In this document: positions 1 through 8,472 of the stretch, piece after piece
How positions within the stretch are numbered: the first letter of the stretch is position 1
Layout of the letters: every line of letters starts with the position of its first letter
NCBI RefSeq assembly: GCF_001667585.1
Contig: NZ_LZJZ01000130.1
Span: forward strand, 57,095-121,094
From: Mycobacterium sp. E2733
GTDB taxonomy: Bacteria > Actinomycetota > Actinomycetes > Mycobacteriales > Mycobacteriaceae
Direction of reading: 5' to 3'
DNA length: 64,000 nucleotides
The notes under the pieces: generated by a model
The model's input: the letters and a program-made list of their open reading frames with translations, nothing else
What the model was told of the DNA's origin: nothing
Database searches by the model: none
Translations under genes and position numbers: made by a program

Positions 1-13
1 CTACTCGAAGTAA
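1..13 (+). CDS. rpsD: 30S ribosomal protein S4, last three codons (partial)
   Basis: The window opens inside a gene on the plus strand: after one leading base, the codons read Tyr-Ser-Lys-stop, with the stop at 11-13. Mycobacterial RpsD, which normally sits directly upstream of rpoA, ends in LYSK as I recall, so this is very probably the extreme 3' end of rpsD. Only three codons are visible, so the call rests on context. Confidence 0.7.
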
Positions 14-19
14 CGGACT

Positions 20-39
20 TTCGAGCCGGCCGGCTCGAA
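20..39. promoter_or_regulatory. Perfect 20-bp palindrome between rpsD and rpoA
   Basis: The bases TTCGAGCCGG are followed immediately by their exact reverse complement CCGGCTCGAA, then AAACCC. As RNA this gives a hairpin of about 8 bp with a 4-nt loop, 7 nt after the rpsD stop. There is no U-tract, so it is more likely a processing or attenuation hairpin inside the operon than a terminator. Confidence 0.5.
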
Positions 40-90
40 AACCCTAACGGCATCAAATAGCGGGTGCCGAGAAGGAGAAGAAGAAACACC

Positions 91-1134
91 ATGCTGATCT
101 CTCAGCGACCCACACTGTCGGAGGAAGTCCTCACCGACAGCCGCTCCCAGTTCGTCATCGAGCCCCTGGAGCCCGGATTCGGTTACACCCTGGGCAATTC
201 GCTGCGCCGGACACTGCTCTCGTCGATTCCCGGCGCGGCGGTCACCAGCATTCGCATCGACGGCGTGCTGCACGAGTTCACCACCGTCGCCGGAGTGAAG
301 GAAGACGTCACCGCGATCATCCTGAACCTCAAGGGCCTGGTCGTGTCCTCCGAGGAGGACGAGCCGGTCACCATGTACCTGCGCAAGCAGGGCCCGGGTG
401 CGGTCACCGCGGGTGACATCGTGCCGCCCGCCGGTGTCACGGTGCACAACCCCGAGATGCACATCGCGACGCTGAACGACAAGGGCAAGCTCGAGGTCGA
501 GCTCGTCGTCGAGCGCGGCCGCGGTTACGTCCCGGCGGTGCAGAACCGGGCCTCCGGTGCCGAAATCGGCCGCATACCGGTTGATTCCATCTACTCGCCG
601 GTGCTCAAGGTGACCTACAAGGTCGACGCCACCCGTGTCGAGCAACGCACCGACTTCGACAAGCTGATCCTGGACGTCGAGACCAAGAGCTCGATCACCC
701 CGCGCGACGCGCTGGCTTCGGCCGGTAAGACCCTGGTCGAATTGTTCGGTCTGGCACGCGAACTCAACGTCGAGGCCGAGGGCATCGAGATCGGGCCGTC
801 GCCGGCCGAGGCCGACCACATCGCCTCGTTCGCGCTGCCGATCGACGACCTGGACCTGACGGTGCGGTCGTACAACTGCCTCAAGCGCGAGGGTGTGCAC
901 ACCGTCGGCGAGCTGGTGAGCCGCACCGAGTCCGACCTGCTCGACATCCGCAACTTCGGTCAGAAGTCGATTGACGAGGTGAAGGTCAAGCTGCACCAGC
1001 TGGGCCTGTCGCTCAAGGACAGCCCGCCGAGCTTCGACCCGTCGCAGGTCGCCGGCTACGACGTGGCGACCGGCACCTGGTCCACCGAGGGCGCCTACGA
1101 CGACCAGGACTACGCGGAAACCGAACAGCTGTAA
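91..1134 (+). CDS. rpoA: DNA-directed RNA polymerase subunit alpha
   Basis: Encodes the 347-residue alpha subunit, whose dimer scaffolds assembly of beta and beta'. The N-terminal domain (about residues 1-230) and the C-terminal domain (about 250-315, with the helix-hairpin-helix RNFGQKSID region that touches UP elements and activators) are both complete, and the length equals the M. tuberculosis protein. ATG 91 is chosen because it follows GAAGGAGAAG; an in-frame GTG at 64 would add nine Arg-rich residues absent from the family. It is the second visible gene of the rpsD-rpoA-rplQ ribosomal operon. Confidence 0.98.
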   Translation: MLISQRPTLSEEVLTDSRSQFVIEPLEPGFGYTLGNSLRRTLLSSIPGAAVTSIRIDGVLHEFTTVAGVKEDVTAIILNLKGLVVSSEEDEPVTMYLRKQGPGAVTAGDIVPPAGVTVHNPEMHIATLNDKGKLEVELVVERGRGYVPAVQNRASGAEIGRIPVDSIYSPVLKVTYKVDATRVEQRTDFDKLILDVETKSSITPRDALASAGKTLVELFGLARELNVEAEGIEIGPSPAEADHIASFALPIDDLDLTVRSYNCLKREGVHTVGELVSRTESDLLDIRNFGQKSIDEVKVKLHQLGLSLKDSPPSFDPSQVAGYDVATGTWSTEGAYDDQDYAETEQL

Positions 1135-1193
1135 TAGAAGTCCGTCCCGGCCCTACCTGATACGGGGGCCGGCCCCACTTAGGAGATAGCGCA

Positions 1194-1850
1194 ATGCCCA
1201 AGCCCACCAAGGGCCCTCGCCTCGGCGGGTCATCTTCGCACCAAAAGGCCTTGCTGGCCAATCTGGCGACGTCGCTGTTCGAGCACAACCAGATCAAGAC
1301 GACGGAGCCGAAGGCGCGCGCGTTGCGGCCGTATGCGGAGAAGCTGATCACGCATGCGAAAAAGGGCACGCTGCACAATCGTCGAGAGGTTCTCAAGAAG
1401 ATCCGCGACAAGGACGTCGTGCACAAGCTGTTCGAGGAGATCGGGCCGTTCTTCGCCGACCGCAACGGCGGCTACACCCGGATCATCAAGGTGGAGCCAC
1501 GCAAGGGCGACAACGCTCCGATGGCCGTGATCCAGCTGGTGCTGGAGAAGACGGTGACGTCGGAGGCCGACCGGGCGCGCCGGGTGAAGGCGACCAAAAA
1601 GGCTCCGGAAACCAAGGAAGCTCCGGTCGCGGCGGCGGCGGCACCTCAGGCAGCGGTCGAGCCTGAGGAAGCCGTCGGCCCGACGGCCGAAGAGGTGACC
1701 GAGCCGGCCGAGACCTCGGAAGCCGAGGCCGGCGAAGCCGGCGAGGCCACCGACGCTCAGGCCAAGGCCGAGGAGAAGGCCGACAAGGCCGTCGCCGCGC
1801 GGGCCGAGGCCGAGAAGGCCGCCGAGGCTGACGAGGCTGACGAGAGTTAG
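1194..1850 (+). CDS. rplQ: 50S ribosomal protein L17
   Basis: Encodes 218 residues. Residues 1 to about 120 are the conserved bL17 fold (MPKPTKGPRLGGSSSHQKAL start, LFEHNQIKTTEPKARALRPYAEK region). The remainder is a low-complexity tail of Ala, Glu, Thr and Pro, longer than the roughly 180 residues I recall for M. tuberculosis. Such acidic tails are typical of actinobacterial L17 and vary in length between species. AGGAGATAG lies 7 nt before the ATG. The 3' end overlaps the apparent start of truA. Confidence 0.97.
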   Translation: MPKPTKGPRLGGSSSHQKALLANLATSLFEHNQIKTTEPKARALRPYAEKLITHAKKGTLHNRREVLKKIRDKDVVHKLFEEIGPFFADRNGGYTRIIKVEPRKGDNAPMAVIQLVLEKTVTSEADRARRVKATKKAPETKEAPVAAAAAPQAAVEPEEAVGPTAEEVTEPAETSEAEAGEAGEATDAQAKAEEKADKAVAARAEAEKAAEADEADES

Positions 1851-2688
1851 CGACGCCGTCCGTCTCAGGCTCGACATCGCCTATGACGGAACGGAATTCG
1901 CGGGCTGGGCACCCCAGTCCGGTCAGCGCACGGTTGCCGGAGTGCTCGACGAGGCGCTGACGACGGTCTTCCGCACGCCGATGCGGCTGCGGGCGGCCGG
2001 GCGCACCGACACCGGTGTCCACGCCACCGGGCAGGTGGCCCACGTCGACGTGCCGTCGTCCGCGCTGCCGAACGCCTATCCGCGCGCCCCGCGCATCGGG
2101 GAGACGGAATTCGAACCGCTGGTGCGCCGACTGGGCCGGTTCCTGCCCACCGATGTCCGAGTGCTCGACATCGTCCGCGCCCCAGCGGGTTTCGACGCCC
2201 GGTTCTCGGCGCTGCGGCGTCATTACTCCTACCGGTTGTCGACGGCGCCCTACGGGGTGGAGCCGCAGCAGGCCCGCTACGTCACCGCCTGGCCGCGCCC
2301 CCTGGATGTGGGCGCGATGGCCGCCGCGTCGCGAGACCTGCTGGGATTGCACGACTTTGCGGGGTTCTGCCGTCAGCGGGAGAACGCCACCACCATCCGC
2401 GACCTGCAACGCCTGGAGTGGTCGCGCGACGGCGACCTGATCACCGCGCATGTCACCGCCGACGCGTTCTGCTGGCAGATGGTGCGGTCGTTGGTGGGGG
2501 CGCTGCTTGCGGTGGGCGAGCACCGGCGCCCGGTGTCGTGGTGCCGCGAGTTGCTCACCGCCACGAGCCGTTCCAGCAGCTTTGCGGCGGCGCCGGCGCA
2601 CGGGCTGACGCTGGTGAGCGTCGACTATCCGCCCGATGACCAGCTGGAAGCGCGCAACCTGGTCACCCGGGACTTGCGTACCCGCTAA
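1837..2688 (+). CDS. truA: tRNA pseudouridine(38-40) synthase TruA
   Basis: Converts U38-U40 of the tRNA anticodon arm to pseudouridine. The hallmark RLDIAYDGTEFAGW strand begins near residue 11, and the RTDTGVHA motif carries the catalytic Asp (Asp58 with this start). No ATG, GTG or TTG lies in frame between the upstream stop (1696-1698) and the essential N-terminal motif. The most plausible starts are CTG at 1837 (283 aa, used here) or CTG at 1828, both inside the end of rplQ, implying translational coupling. The next GTG, at 1942, would delete the conserved N-terminus. The stop overlaps that of the convergent cutinase by 4 bp (CTAA). Confidence 0.93.
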   Translation: MTRVSDAVRLRLDIAYDGTEFAGWAPQSGQRTVAGVLDEALTTVFRTPMRLRAAGRTDTGVHATGQVAHVDVPSSALPNAYPRAPRIGETEFEPLVRRLGRFLPTDVRVLDIVRAPAGFDARFSALRRHYSYRLSTAPYGVEPQQARYVTAWPRPLDVGAMAAASRDLLGLHDFAGFCRQRENATTIRDLQRLEWSRDGDLITAHVTADAFCWQMVRSLVGALLAVGEHRRPVSWCRELLTATSRSSSFAAAPAHGLTLVSVDYPPDDQLEARNLVTRDLRTR

Positions 2689-3320
2689 ACCTTGGTCGCG
2701 ACGAAATGCGCGGCCTGGTTGGTCAATCCGGGCACGTAGTTCAAGTGCGATGCCCACCGGGTGCCGCCCGAGCAGATCGGGTCGCCCGGGTTGCACAGGT
2801 CGATTGTCTTGCCGGCGAATTCCGGGGTCAGGGCGCTCATCAGCCCACCCGCCCGGCTCGACGGATTCCCGAACAGGGCGACGGCGGCGACGTGATCGGC
2901 GGCCGCGGCCGGCAGGGGCTGGCGAAAGCCCAGGCCGGGCAACGGTGCGGCCGTGACGATGTCGACGACGGCGGCCCCCTGGGAGTAACCGCCGAGCACC
3001 AGCTTGGTGTTGGGGCAGTTGCCGGCCATCTGCTGGATGTGGTTGCTGGCGTCGTTGGCGCCGTCCGCGGCGGCCAGGAAGTCCTTATTGGCCGGGTAGT
3101 TCACCCCATATGCGCCAACGCTTTTGCCGGTCTGCTGGCGCAGCGAGTTCACGAATGCCCCGCCGACCTTGCCGACGCCGGGCGGTTCGTCGGTTCCGCG
3201 GGCGAACACCACCTCAACGCCGGGGCACGAGGCGAAGGCCTGCGGAAGCAGTTGGGGAGCAACCACTATCGCGGCGCCGGCGAGCAGCCCGGCGCCCAGC
3301 GTCAACGGAATGAGCCGCAC
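2685..3320 (-). CDS. Secreted cutinase-family serine esterase (Cut4-like)
   Basis: A 211-residue protein with GTG start and a signal peptide (hydrophobic 4-28, likely cleavage after Ala30). The cutinase triad is visible: Ser113 in GGYSQG, Asp180 in the DPIC motif and His192. Cys32/Cys102 and Cys176/Cys183 fit the two family disulfides. Mycobacterial cutinase-like proteins are secreted or cell-wall lipases and esterases acting on acyl chains. It lies in the position of M. tuberculosis cut4, beside a cut3-like paralogue on the same strand 42 bp away. The Rv3453-Rv3454 genes I recall between truA and cut4 are absent here. Confidence 0.92.
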   Translation of the reverse strand: MRLIPLTLGAGLLAGAAIVVAPQLLPQAFASCPGVEVVFARGTDEPPGVGKVGGAFVNSLRQQTGKSVGAYGVNYPANKDFLAAADGANDASNHIQQMAGNCPNTKLVLGGYSQGAAVVDIVTAAPLPGLGFRQPLPAAAADHVAAVALFGNPSSRAGGLMSALTPEFAGKTIDLCNPGDPICSGGTRWASHLNYVPGLTNQAAHFVATKV

Positions 3321-3362
3321 CCCACGATGTTAGGGGCGCGTTGGTCGCGGGCCGGTAACGAT

Positions 3363-4220
3363 TCAGACGAGAGGAGCTTGCGGAGTCACCGTGGTCGGCG
3401 CGGACGGGGCGGGCGTGGGACCGGTTCCGCCGTGGATCGAGGGCGGGGACCCGGGCGGGGTCTGCTGCCCGTAGATCGGTGACGGCTGGCCGCCGGGCTG
3501 TGTCGGAACGGGGCCGAGCGGCGGCCCGAACCCGGGCACCGACTGACCCGAGCCGGCCAGTAACTTCTGGGCGACGAACGCCGCGGCCTGGGTGGTGTAC
3601 ACGGGGACGTAGCCCTCGGTGTGCCCGCTCCACTCGTTACCGGGGCCCGCATGGCAGATGGGGTCGTTGGGGTTGCACAGGTCGATCGCCTTGGATCCCA
3701 GCAGCGCGCTCTGGCTGGGCAGCGTGCCGCCGGCGCGGTCCGCCACGTCACCGAAGGTGGCGACGGCCGCGATGTTTTTCGCGTACTGCGCCGGCAGCGA
3801 GTTACCCCAGCTGATGCCGCCGATCGGCACGCCGGCCACGATGTCCATCACCGATGCGCCCTGGGAGTAGCCGCCCAGCACGATCTTGGTGTTCGGGCAG
3901 GTTTCGACGCTCTTCTTGACGCGGTCGATGGTGTCGTTGGCGCCGTCACCGCCGTGCAGCTGCAGCTTGCTGGCGGCGTAGTTCACGCCGTAGGGCAGGA
4001 TGTTCAGGTTGGTCTGCTGGCGCAGCGAGTCCACGAAGGCGTCGCCCACCCGGCCCAGACCGGGCGGCTCGTTGGTGCCACGGGCGAAGATGACCTCGAC
4101 GTCCGGGCAGTCGAAGGCGGAGGCTGTTGGCGCCGTGGCGGGGGATAAGACCAGGCCAGAGGCAGTGACCAGTGCAGAGGCCCCGAGCCCGACGCAGCGA
4201 CCTATCCGGTGAGAAAGCAC
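3363..4220 (-). CDS. Secreted cutinase-family serine esterase (Cut3-like)
   Basis: A 285-residue paralogue of its neighbour, with GTG start and a signal peptide ending near Ala35. Catalytic Ser119 (GGYSQG), Asp186 (NDPIC) and His200 are intact, with the disulfide cysteines 38, 108, 182 and 189. Beyond residue 228 it has a tail of about 55 residues rich in Pro, Gly, Gln and Thr, absent from the neighbour, probably an extended linker or cell-wall spacer. It reads divergently from eccB4 across a 120-bp gap, as cut3 does in M. tuberculosis. Substrate preference cannot be read from sequence. Confidence 0.92.
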   Translation of the reverse strand: MLSHRIGRCVGLGASALVTASGLVLSPATAPTASAFDCPDVEVIFARGTNEPPGLGRVGDAFVDSLRQQTNLNILPYGVNYAASKLQLHGGDGANDTIDRVKKSVETCPNTKIVLGGYSQGASVMDIVAGVPIGGISWGNSLPAQYAKNIAAVATFGDVADRAGGTLPSQSALLGSKAIDLCNPNDPICHAGPGNEWSGHTEGYVPVYTTQAAAFVAQKLLAGSGQSVPGFGPPLGPVPTQPGGQPSPIYGQQTPPGSPPSIHGGTGPTPAPSAPTTVTPQAPLV

Positions 4221-4340
4221 GCCGTAACTTTACCTACCCTAAGCACGGTTCGAAAGTTCGCTGACCTGTGGATCAATTAAGCGGCCCCAACGTCGGCCGC
4301 TCTACCGTATGCGCAACGACTACGCAGGTTGGGGGAATGA

Positions 4341-5708
4341 ATGCCCCGTCAGCCGACCACGCGGCTGCACATCAGCGGATACCGGTTCCTGCTGCGTCGC
4401 CTCGAGTGCGCGTTGTTGGGCGGAAACATCCATACCCTCAGCGCCGGCTCGCGCGCGCAGACGGTGGCGCTGACGATCGGGTGCGCGCTGGCGGCGATCG
4501 CCATCGCGGGAGCTGCGCTCCTTGCTTTGCTGCGGCCACGTGTGAAGCTCGACGGCGCCCAATTGGTGATGGGACAGGAATCCGGAGCGCTTTATGTGCG
4601 GGTGGGCGATACCTGGCACCCGGTCCTGAACCTGGCGTCGGCCCGGTTGATCGCGGCGACGGCGGCGAATCCCCGGCCGGTGCCCGAAGCGGACCTGGCC
4701 CGCGTCAAACGTGGGCCGCTGCTGGGTATTCCGGGCGCACCGCACTTGATCGGCGAGCCGCTGTCGGCGGACGAAGCGGCCTGGACGATCTGCGATGCGG
4801 ACGGGGCCGCCGCGACGACGGTCGTCGTGGGCCGCACAGACGACGCGATGGTCTGGCGGCTGAGTACCGGGCAGGCCGCCCTCGTCGTACCCGCCTCGGG
4901 TTCGCCAACCTATCTGCTCTACGACGGCAAGCGGGCGCTGGTGGACCTCGCGGACGCCGCAGTGGTGCGCGCACTGCGGCTGGAAGGCCGGGCGCCGCGA
5001 CGCGTGTCCTCCGCGTTGCTGAACGCTATCCCCGAGGCGCCACCGATCAGGACGCCCCTTATCCGCGGCGCCGGCGGAAGAGCGCCCGCGGTGCCCGCAT
5101 TTGCGGTTGGAAGTGTGGTGCGCATCACACGGGCCGGGGGTGATGAGTACTACGCGGTGCTCGCCGCCGGGGTCCAGCGCATCGGAGAGGTGGCCGCCGA
5201 CCTCCTGCGCTCCAGCGACTCCCAGGGCACGACCAATGCCATCCCGGTGGCCCCCGATGCGATTCGCACGGCTCCGGTCGTCGAGGCGCTGCCGGTGGCC
5301 GGCTTCCCCGACCGGGCGCCCACCCTCGCGGACGGCAGCGCTTTGTGCGTCTCGTGGCAGCCCGGTCCACCCGGTCAATCCAGCGTCACCTTCCTGGCCG
5401 GAAGTCGGCTGCCGCTGCCGGTCGGTCAGTCGCCGGTGACGTTGTCCCAGGCCGACGGCCCGGGCCCGGCGCTGGACGCCGTGTACCTGCCGCCCGGCCG
5501 AAGCGCCTACGTGCGAGGCGGCACGCGGTACCTGGTCACCGACAGCGGGGTGCGGTTCGCGATCCACGACGACGACGCCGCACACGACCTTGGGCTAGCG
5601 GCGGCGAACCCGGCGCCGTGGCCGGTTCTGGGGGCCCTTCCGGCCGGACCGGAGCTGAGCAGAGAGAAGGCGTCAACCGCCCGTGACTTCGTGGCGGGAA
5701 GTCCGTAG
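4341..5708 (+). CDS. eccB4: ESX-4 secretion core component EccB4
   Basis: A 455-residue core component of the ESX-4 inner-membrane complex: a short cytoplasmic N-terminus (LHISGYRFLLRRLECALL), one transmembrane helix (about residues 43-65) and a large periplasmic domain of EccB repeats (PVLNLASARLI, GIPGAP, PTYLLYDGKRA, VYLPPGRSAYV). The family uses the periplasmic part to organise the complex and contact MycP. The ATG follows GGGGGAA. Its last 36 bp overlap the convergent mycP4. It closely matches my recollection of Rv3450c (470 aa). Confidence 0.95.
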   Translation: MPRQPTTRLHISGYRFLLRRLECALLGGNIHTLSAGSRAQTVALTIGCALAAIAIAGAALLALLRPRVKLDGAQLVMGQESGALYVRVGDTWHPVLNLASARLIAATAANPRPVPEADLARVKRGPLLGIPGAPHLIGEPLSADEAAWTICDADGAAATTVVVGRTDDAMVWRLSTGQAALVVPASGSPTYLLYDGKRALVDLADAAVVRALRLEGRAPRRVSSALLNAIPEAPPIRTPLIRGAGGRAPAVPAFAVGSVVRITRAGGDEYYAVLAAGVQRIGEVAADLLRSSDSQGTTNAIPVAPDAIRTAPVVEALPVAGFPDRAPTLADGSALCVSWQPGPPGQSSVTFLAGSRLPLPVGQSPVTLSQADGPGPALDAVYLPPGRSAYVRGGTRYLVTDSGVRFAIHDDDAAHDLGLAAANPAPWPVLGALPAGPELSREKASTARDFVAGSP

Positions 5709-6956
5709 TCGCCGCCTGGCCACACCGGCGGCCAGCGCAACCCCCAGCGCGGCGAGGCAGGCGGCGACGCCGCGCAAAGCGGTGTCCCGCGCGTGGTCGT
5801 TCTGTGGTGCGGCCGGTGGCGGTGCGGCGATCGGCGCGGGCGTAGGCGTCGACGTGGTCCCGGGTGGACCGGTATCGGTGCTGACCGCCGACAGCGCGTC
5901 GACGGTGCCGTTGCCGACCAGGGGGTCCCAACCGGCGGGTGGGTGATGCGCAGTGGACTCGATCCGCTGCATCACTTGCCGTGCGGACAATATCGGAAAC
6001 CGCGCCCGGATCAGCGCGGCCAGCCCACTGACCACCGGCGCGGCATAACTGGTGCCGGACACCGGTTCCGAGCCGAGTGGTGTCACCGCCTCGCCGGGGG
6101 CCGCGACGTCCACCCAAGGGCCGGCAAGGGTGAAGGCCGACGGCGCGCCTTCGGGATCCACCGAACCGACGGTCAGCACGAAGTCGTCGTACCACGCCGG
6201 GCTGACCGCAACCGTGGCCGTCTGCCAGGTGGAGTCCGGGCGCTGGGGAGGGCACTGCCCGGCTCCGCCGGTGTTGCCGGCCGCGGCCACGATGACGACA
6301 TTCTTGACGTCGACGGCGTAGGCCAGCGCGGCGCCCAGCGCGCGATCGTCGAGCGCCGACGCGACCGGAACGCAGGCGACCGAGGAGATGTTGATCACCG
6401 ACGCGCCGAGATCGGCGGCGGTGCGGACGGCTTTCGCCATGGTGTCGACGTCGCCGACGCCCCCTTGGGACCGGTCGTTGGCGGGGGAGAACTTCCCGCT
6501 GGACTGGCGAATGCTGATCACGGTGGCTTCGGGAGCAATGCCTGAATCCGCTGTAGCAGCGATGATTCCGGCGACCAGGGTGCCGTGCGCGTCACAATCC
6601 TGGGCCCCGTCGCCGCCGGACACATAATCCCCGCCCGGCACCACACCGGATAGCAGGCGATGCGGCGAGACGCCGGTGTCGATGACCGCGACCCGTTGTC
6701 CGGTGCCACGGGTGAGCTGCCAAACCCGCGCCAGGTCGAGGAGGTCAGTCAGCCGGTTAGGCGCCGATCCGGTCGTCATCGTCGCACAAACCTCGCGTTG
6801 CACGGTCGGCCACGGGGGCGCGGGCCGCGCGGGCTTCGGTAACCACCTATCGTCGATCTGTGGCGGCGAAACCGCTTGCGCCCGCGGCGCTCCGAGCAGC
6901 GCCACCCATGCCAGCGCCGACGCCGACAGGAGGCGGACGACGCGCGAGGTCCTCAC
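5673..6956 (-). CDS. mycP4: Mycosin, membrane-anchored subtilisin-like protease MycP4
   Basis: A 427-residue S8 protease of the ESX-4 system. The GTG start at 6956 is chosen from the signal peptide that follows (residues 1-28) and because it overlaps the eccD4 stop as GTGA. The catalytic residues Asp93 (VAVIDTG), His124 (DAHGTLVAG), oxyanion Asn228 (AAAGNTGG) and Ser303 (GTSYAAPVVSG) are present. A Pro/Thr-rich linker leads to a C-terminal transmembrane helix (about 394-413), placing the protease domain outside the membrane. Mycosins stabilise the ESX complex and can process substrates. Confidence 0.95.
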   Translation of the reverse strand: MRTSRVVRLLSASALAWVALLGAPRAQAVSPPQIDDRWLPKPARPAPPWPTVQREVCATMTTGSAPNRLTDLLDLARVWQLTRGTGQRVAVIDTGVSPHRLLSGVVPGGDYVSGGDGAQDCDAHGTLVAGIIAATADSGIAPEATVISIRQSSGKFSPANDRSQGGVGDVDTMAKAVRTAADLGASVINISSVACVPVASALDDRALGAALAYAVDVKNVVIVAAAGNTGGAGQCPPQRPDSTWQTATVAVSPAWYDDFVLTVGSVDPEGAPSAFTLAGPWVDVAAPGEAVTPLGSEPVSGTSYAAPVVSGLAALIRARFPILSARQVMQRIESTAHHPPAGWDPLVGNGTVDALSAVSTDTGPPGTTSTPTPAPIAAPPPAAPQNDHARDTALRGVAACLAALGVALAAGVARRRLRTSRHEVTGG

Positions 6957-8347
6957 TTGAGATTCAATCCCCGGACGGCGCCATAGAGTCCACATATCCA
7001 GCACGTCAGTGGGACCAACACAACCAGGCCCAGCCACTCCAACGCATCGAAGCTTCGCCGCGTAAGCGGCGAAAGCGACATCGCCGGAGCGGCGAAACCG
7101 AGGTACAGCGCCGCGGCGCTCAGCGTTGCCGCCGCGGCGGCGACCCACGGCCCGTGCCCGGTTGTGCTCAAGGCGCCGACACCGAAAGTTGTTCCCACCA
7201 CGGCTATTCCAGCGATGGCGAACGTCTGCGTTCTTGTGTCGTCACCGGAACGCGCCCGTAGCAGGAGCAAGGCGCCGGTGATGCTGCCGAATGCCATGCA
7301 GGACAGGCGAGGTGCGCCGGCCAGAACGGTGACGACGGCGCCGACGGCCGCCGCTGACGAAAACCCGCCAAGCAGGCTCGACAACCAGGCGTCGGCGCGG
7401 AGCGCTTGCGCCGCCAGGTGGGCCGCGCTTGCTTCGGTCCCGTCCATTTCCGCTGGCGGCGACAGCTGGGGCGACAACCCCGCCAATACGATCGACACCC
7501 GCGCCGCCGCCCCAAGCAGGCCCAGTGACAACAGCGCCGCGCCCGCGCCGAGGGCGTGCGGCGGGGTGGCGGTGATCACCCCCACCAGTGCGGCCACGGC
7601 GACGATCGTCGCGACGCACGCTACGGCGGTCAGGGTGACCACGCCACAGCCCGATGCCCGCATCGCCAACACGCAGGTGACGGCGGCCGCTGTCGCGGCC
7701 AGCAATACGTTGCAGACGCCGGGGGCGCCAGGCACCGCCAGAAAACCGGCGAGGGCCGCAAACGCGGTGGCCATCGCGCTCAGCGCCAGCCCGGCGATCG
7801 CGTTCCGAGAGGCCCGGTGCGCAACCACAGCGGACAGCAGTGCGACCAGGGCGGCGCCTGCCGCCACGCCCGCCGTCGTGCGGAGCCCGTGGTCGGGGTT
7901 GCCGCTGAGCGCATTTCGCACGAGCGCGAGCATGCCGATGGCGGTCGAGCAGCTCGCGCCGACCGCACCGATGCGCCGGGCCGCTAGTCGACGCCGGGCA
8001 TTTGTCCCAGGCTCCGGAGCCGACGACAGCGCCTCCGCCATGGCCTCGGCGACGTCGTGATGACGAGTGATCGGTGGCGGGGCGGACGACCGGCTCAGTA
8101 GCAGAACGGCGCCATCGGCAATGTCGTTCTGCGCCAGCGTCTTCGATGGATCCAGGGCCGAGGAGCCTGGCGGTGACAGGTGATAGCGCCTGGCGGTCAG
8201 ATCGTCGTCGCCGTCGCGGACCTTTAGGAGGTCGACGATCGATGGCGTCAGAATGGCGACGGGAATCCCGGCCGGTAGAGACAGGTCGACGGCATCGGCG
8301 CCGGAATGGATTGACACACGGCGCAATCCCGGATCGGTCGCAGGCAA
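6953..8347 (-). CDS. eccD4: ESX-4 membrane channel component EccD4
   Basis: An N-terminal ubiquitin-like domain (about residues 5-90) is followed by roughly eleven hydrophobic helices, the EccD architecture that forms most of the transmembrane ring of a type VII system. I choose TTG at 8347, 464 aa, because AAGGGG lies 8 nt upstream and the following ATDPGLRRVSIH corresponds to the N-terminus I recall for Rv3448 (467 aa). An in-frame ATG at 8380 would add eleven residues. It is transcribed divergently from eccC4 and co-transcribed with mycP4. Confidence 0.93.
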   Translation of the reverse strand: MPATDPGLRRVSIHSGADAVDLSLPAGIPVAILTPSIVDLLKVRDGDDDLTARRYHLSPPGSSALDPSKTLAQNDIADGAVLLLSRSSAPPPITRHHDVAEAMAEALSSAPEPGTNARRRLAARRIGAVGASCSTAIGMLALVRNALSGNPDHGLRTTAGVAAGAALVALLSAVVAHRASRNAIAGLALSAMATAFAALAGFLAVPGAPGVCNVLLAATAAAVTCVLAMRASGCGVVTLTAVACVATIVAVAALVGVITATPPHALGAGAALLSLGLLGAAARVSIVLAGLSPQLSPPAEMDGTEASAAHLAAQALRADAWLSSLLGGFSSAAAVGAVVTVLAGAPRLSCMAFGSITGALLLLRARSGDDTRTQTFAIAGIAVVGTTFGVGALSTTGHGPWVAAAAATLSAAALYLGFAAPAMSLSPLTRRSFDALEWLGLVVLVPLTCWICGLYGAVRGLNLK

Positions 8348-8472
8348 CGGGGACCCCTTCGGTTGGATTGCCGCGAACATAGCCAGGTTTCGGCCGCCGG
8401 GCATGCGGTTGTCCACAGGTGACTTGTCGTGGTTTTCGGTGCTACCTACGGTCGCGAAAGAGGAGGGAGGAG

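Noticed and set aside
64..90. N-terminal extension of RpoA from GTG 64.
   Set aside because: It would translate the purine-rich ribosome-binding site into Arg residues; ATG 91 reproduces the family N-terminus.
3110..3482. Short plus-strand frames opposite the cutinase genes.
   Set aside because: Arg/Pro/Gly-rich shadows of the cutinase coding strand with no start context.
4246..4262. GTTCGAAAGTTCG upstream of eccB4 as a possible SOS box.
   Set aside because: It lacks the TCGAAC-N4-GTTCGA spacing, and neither flanking gene is a DNA-damage gene.
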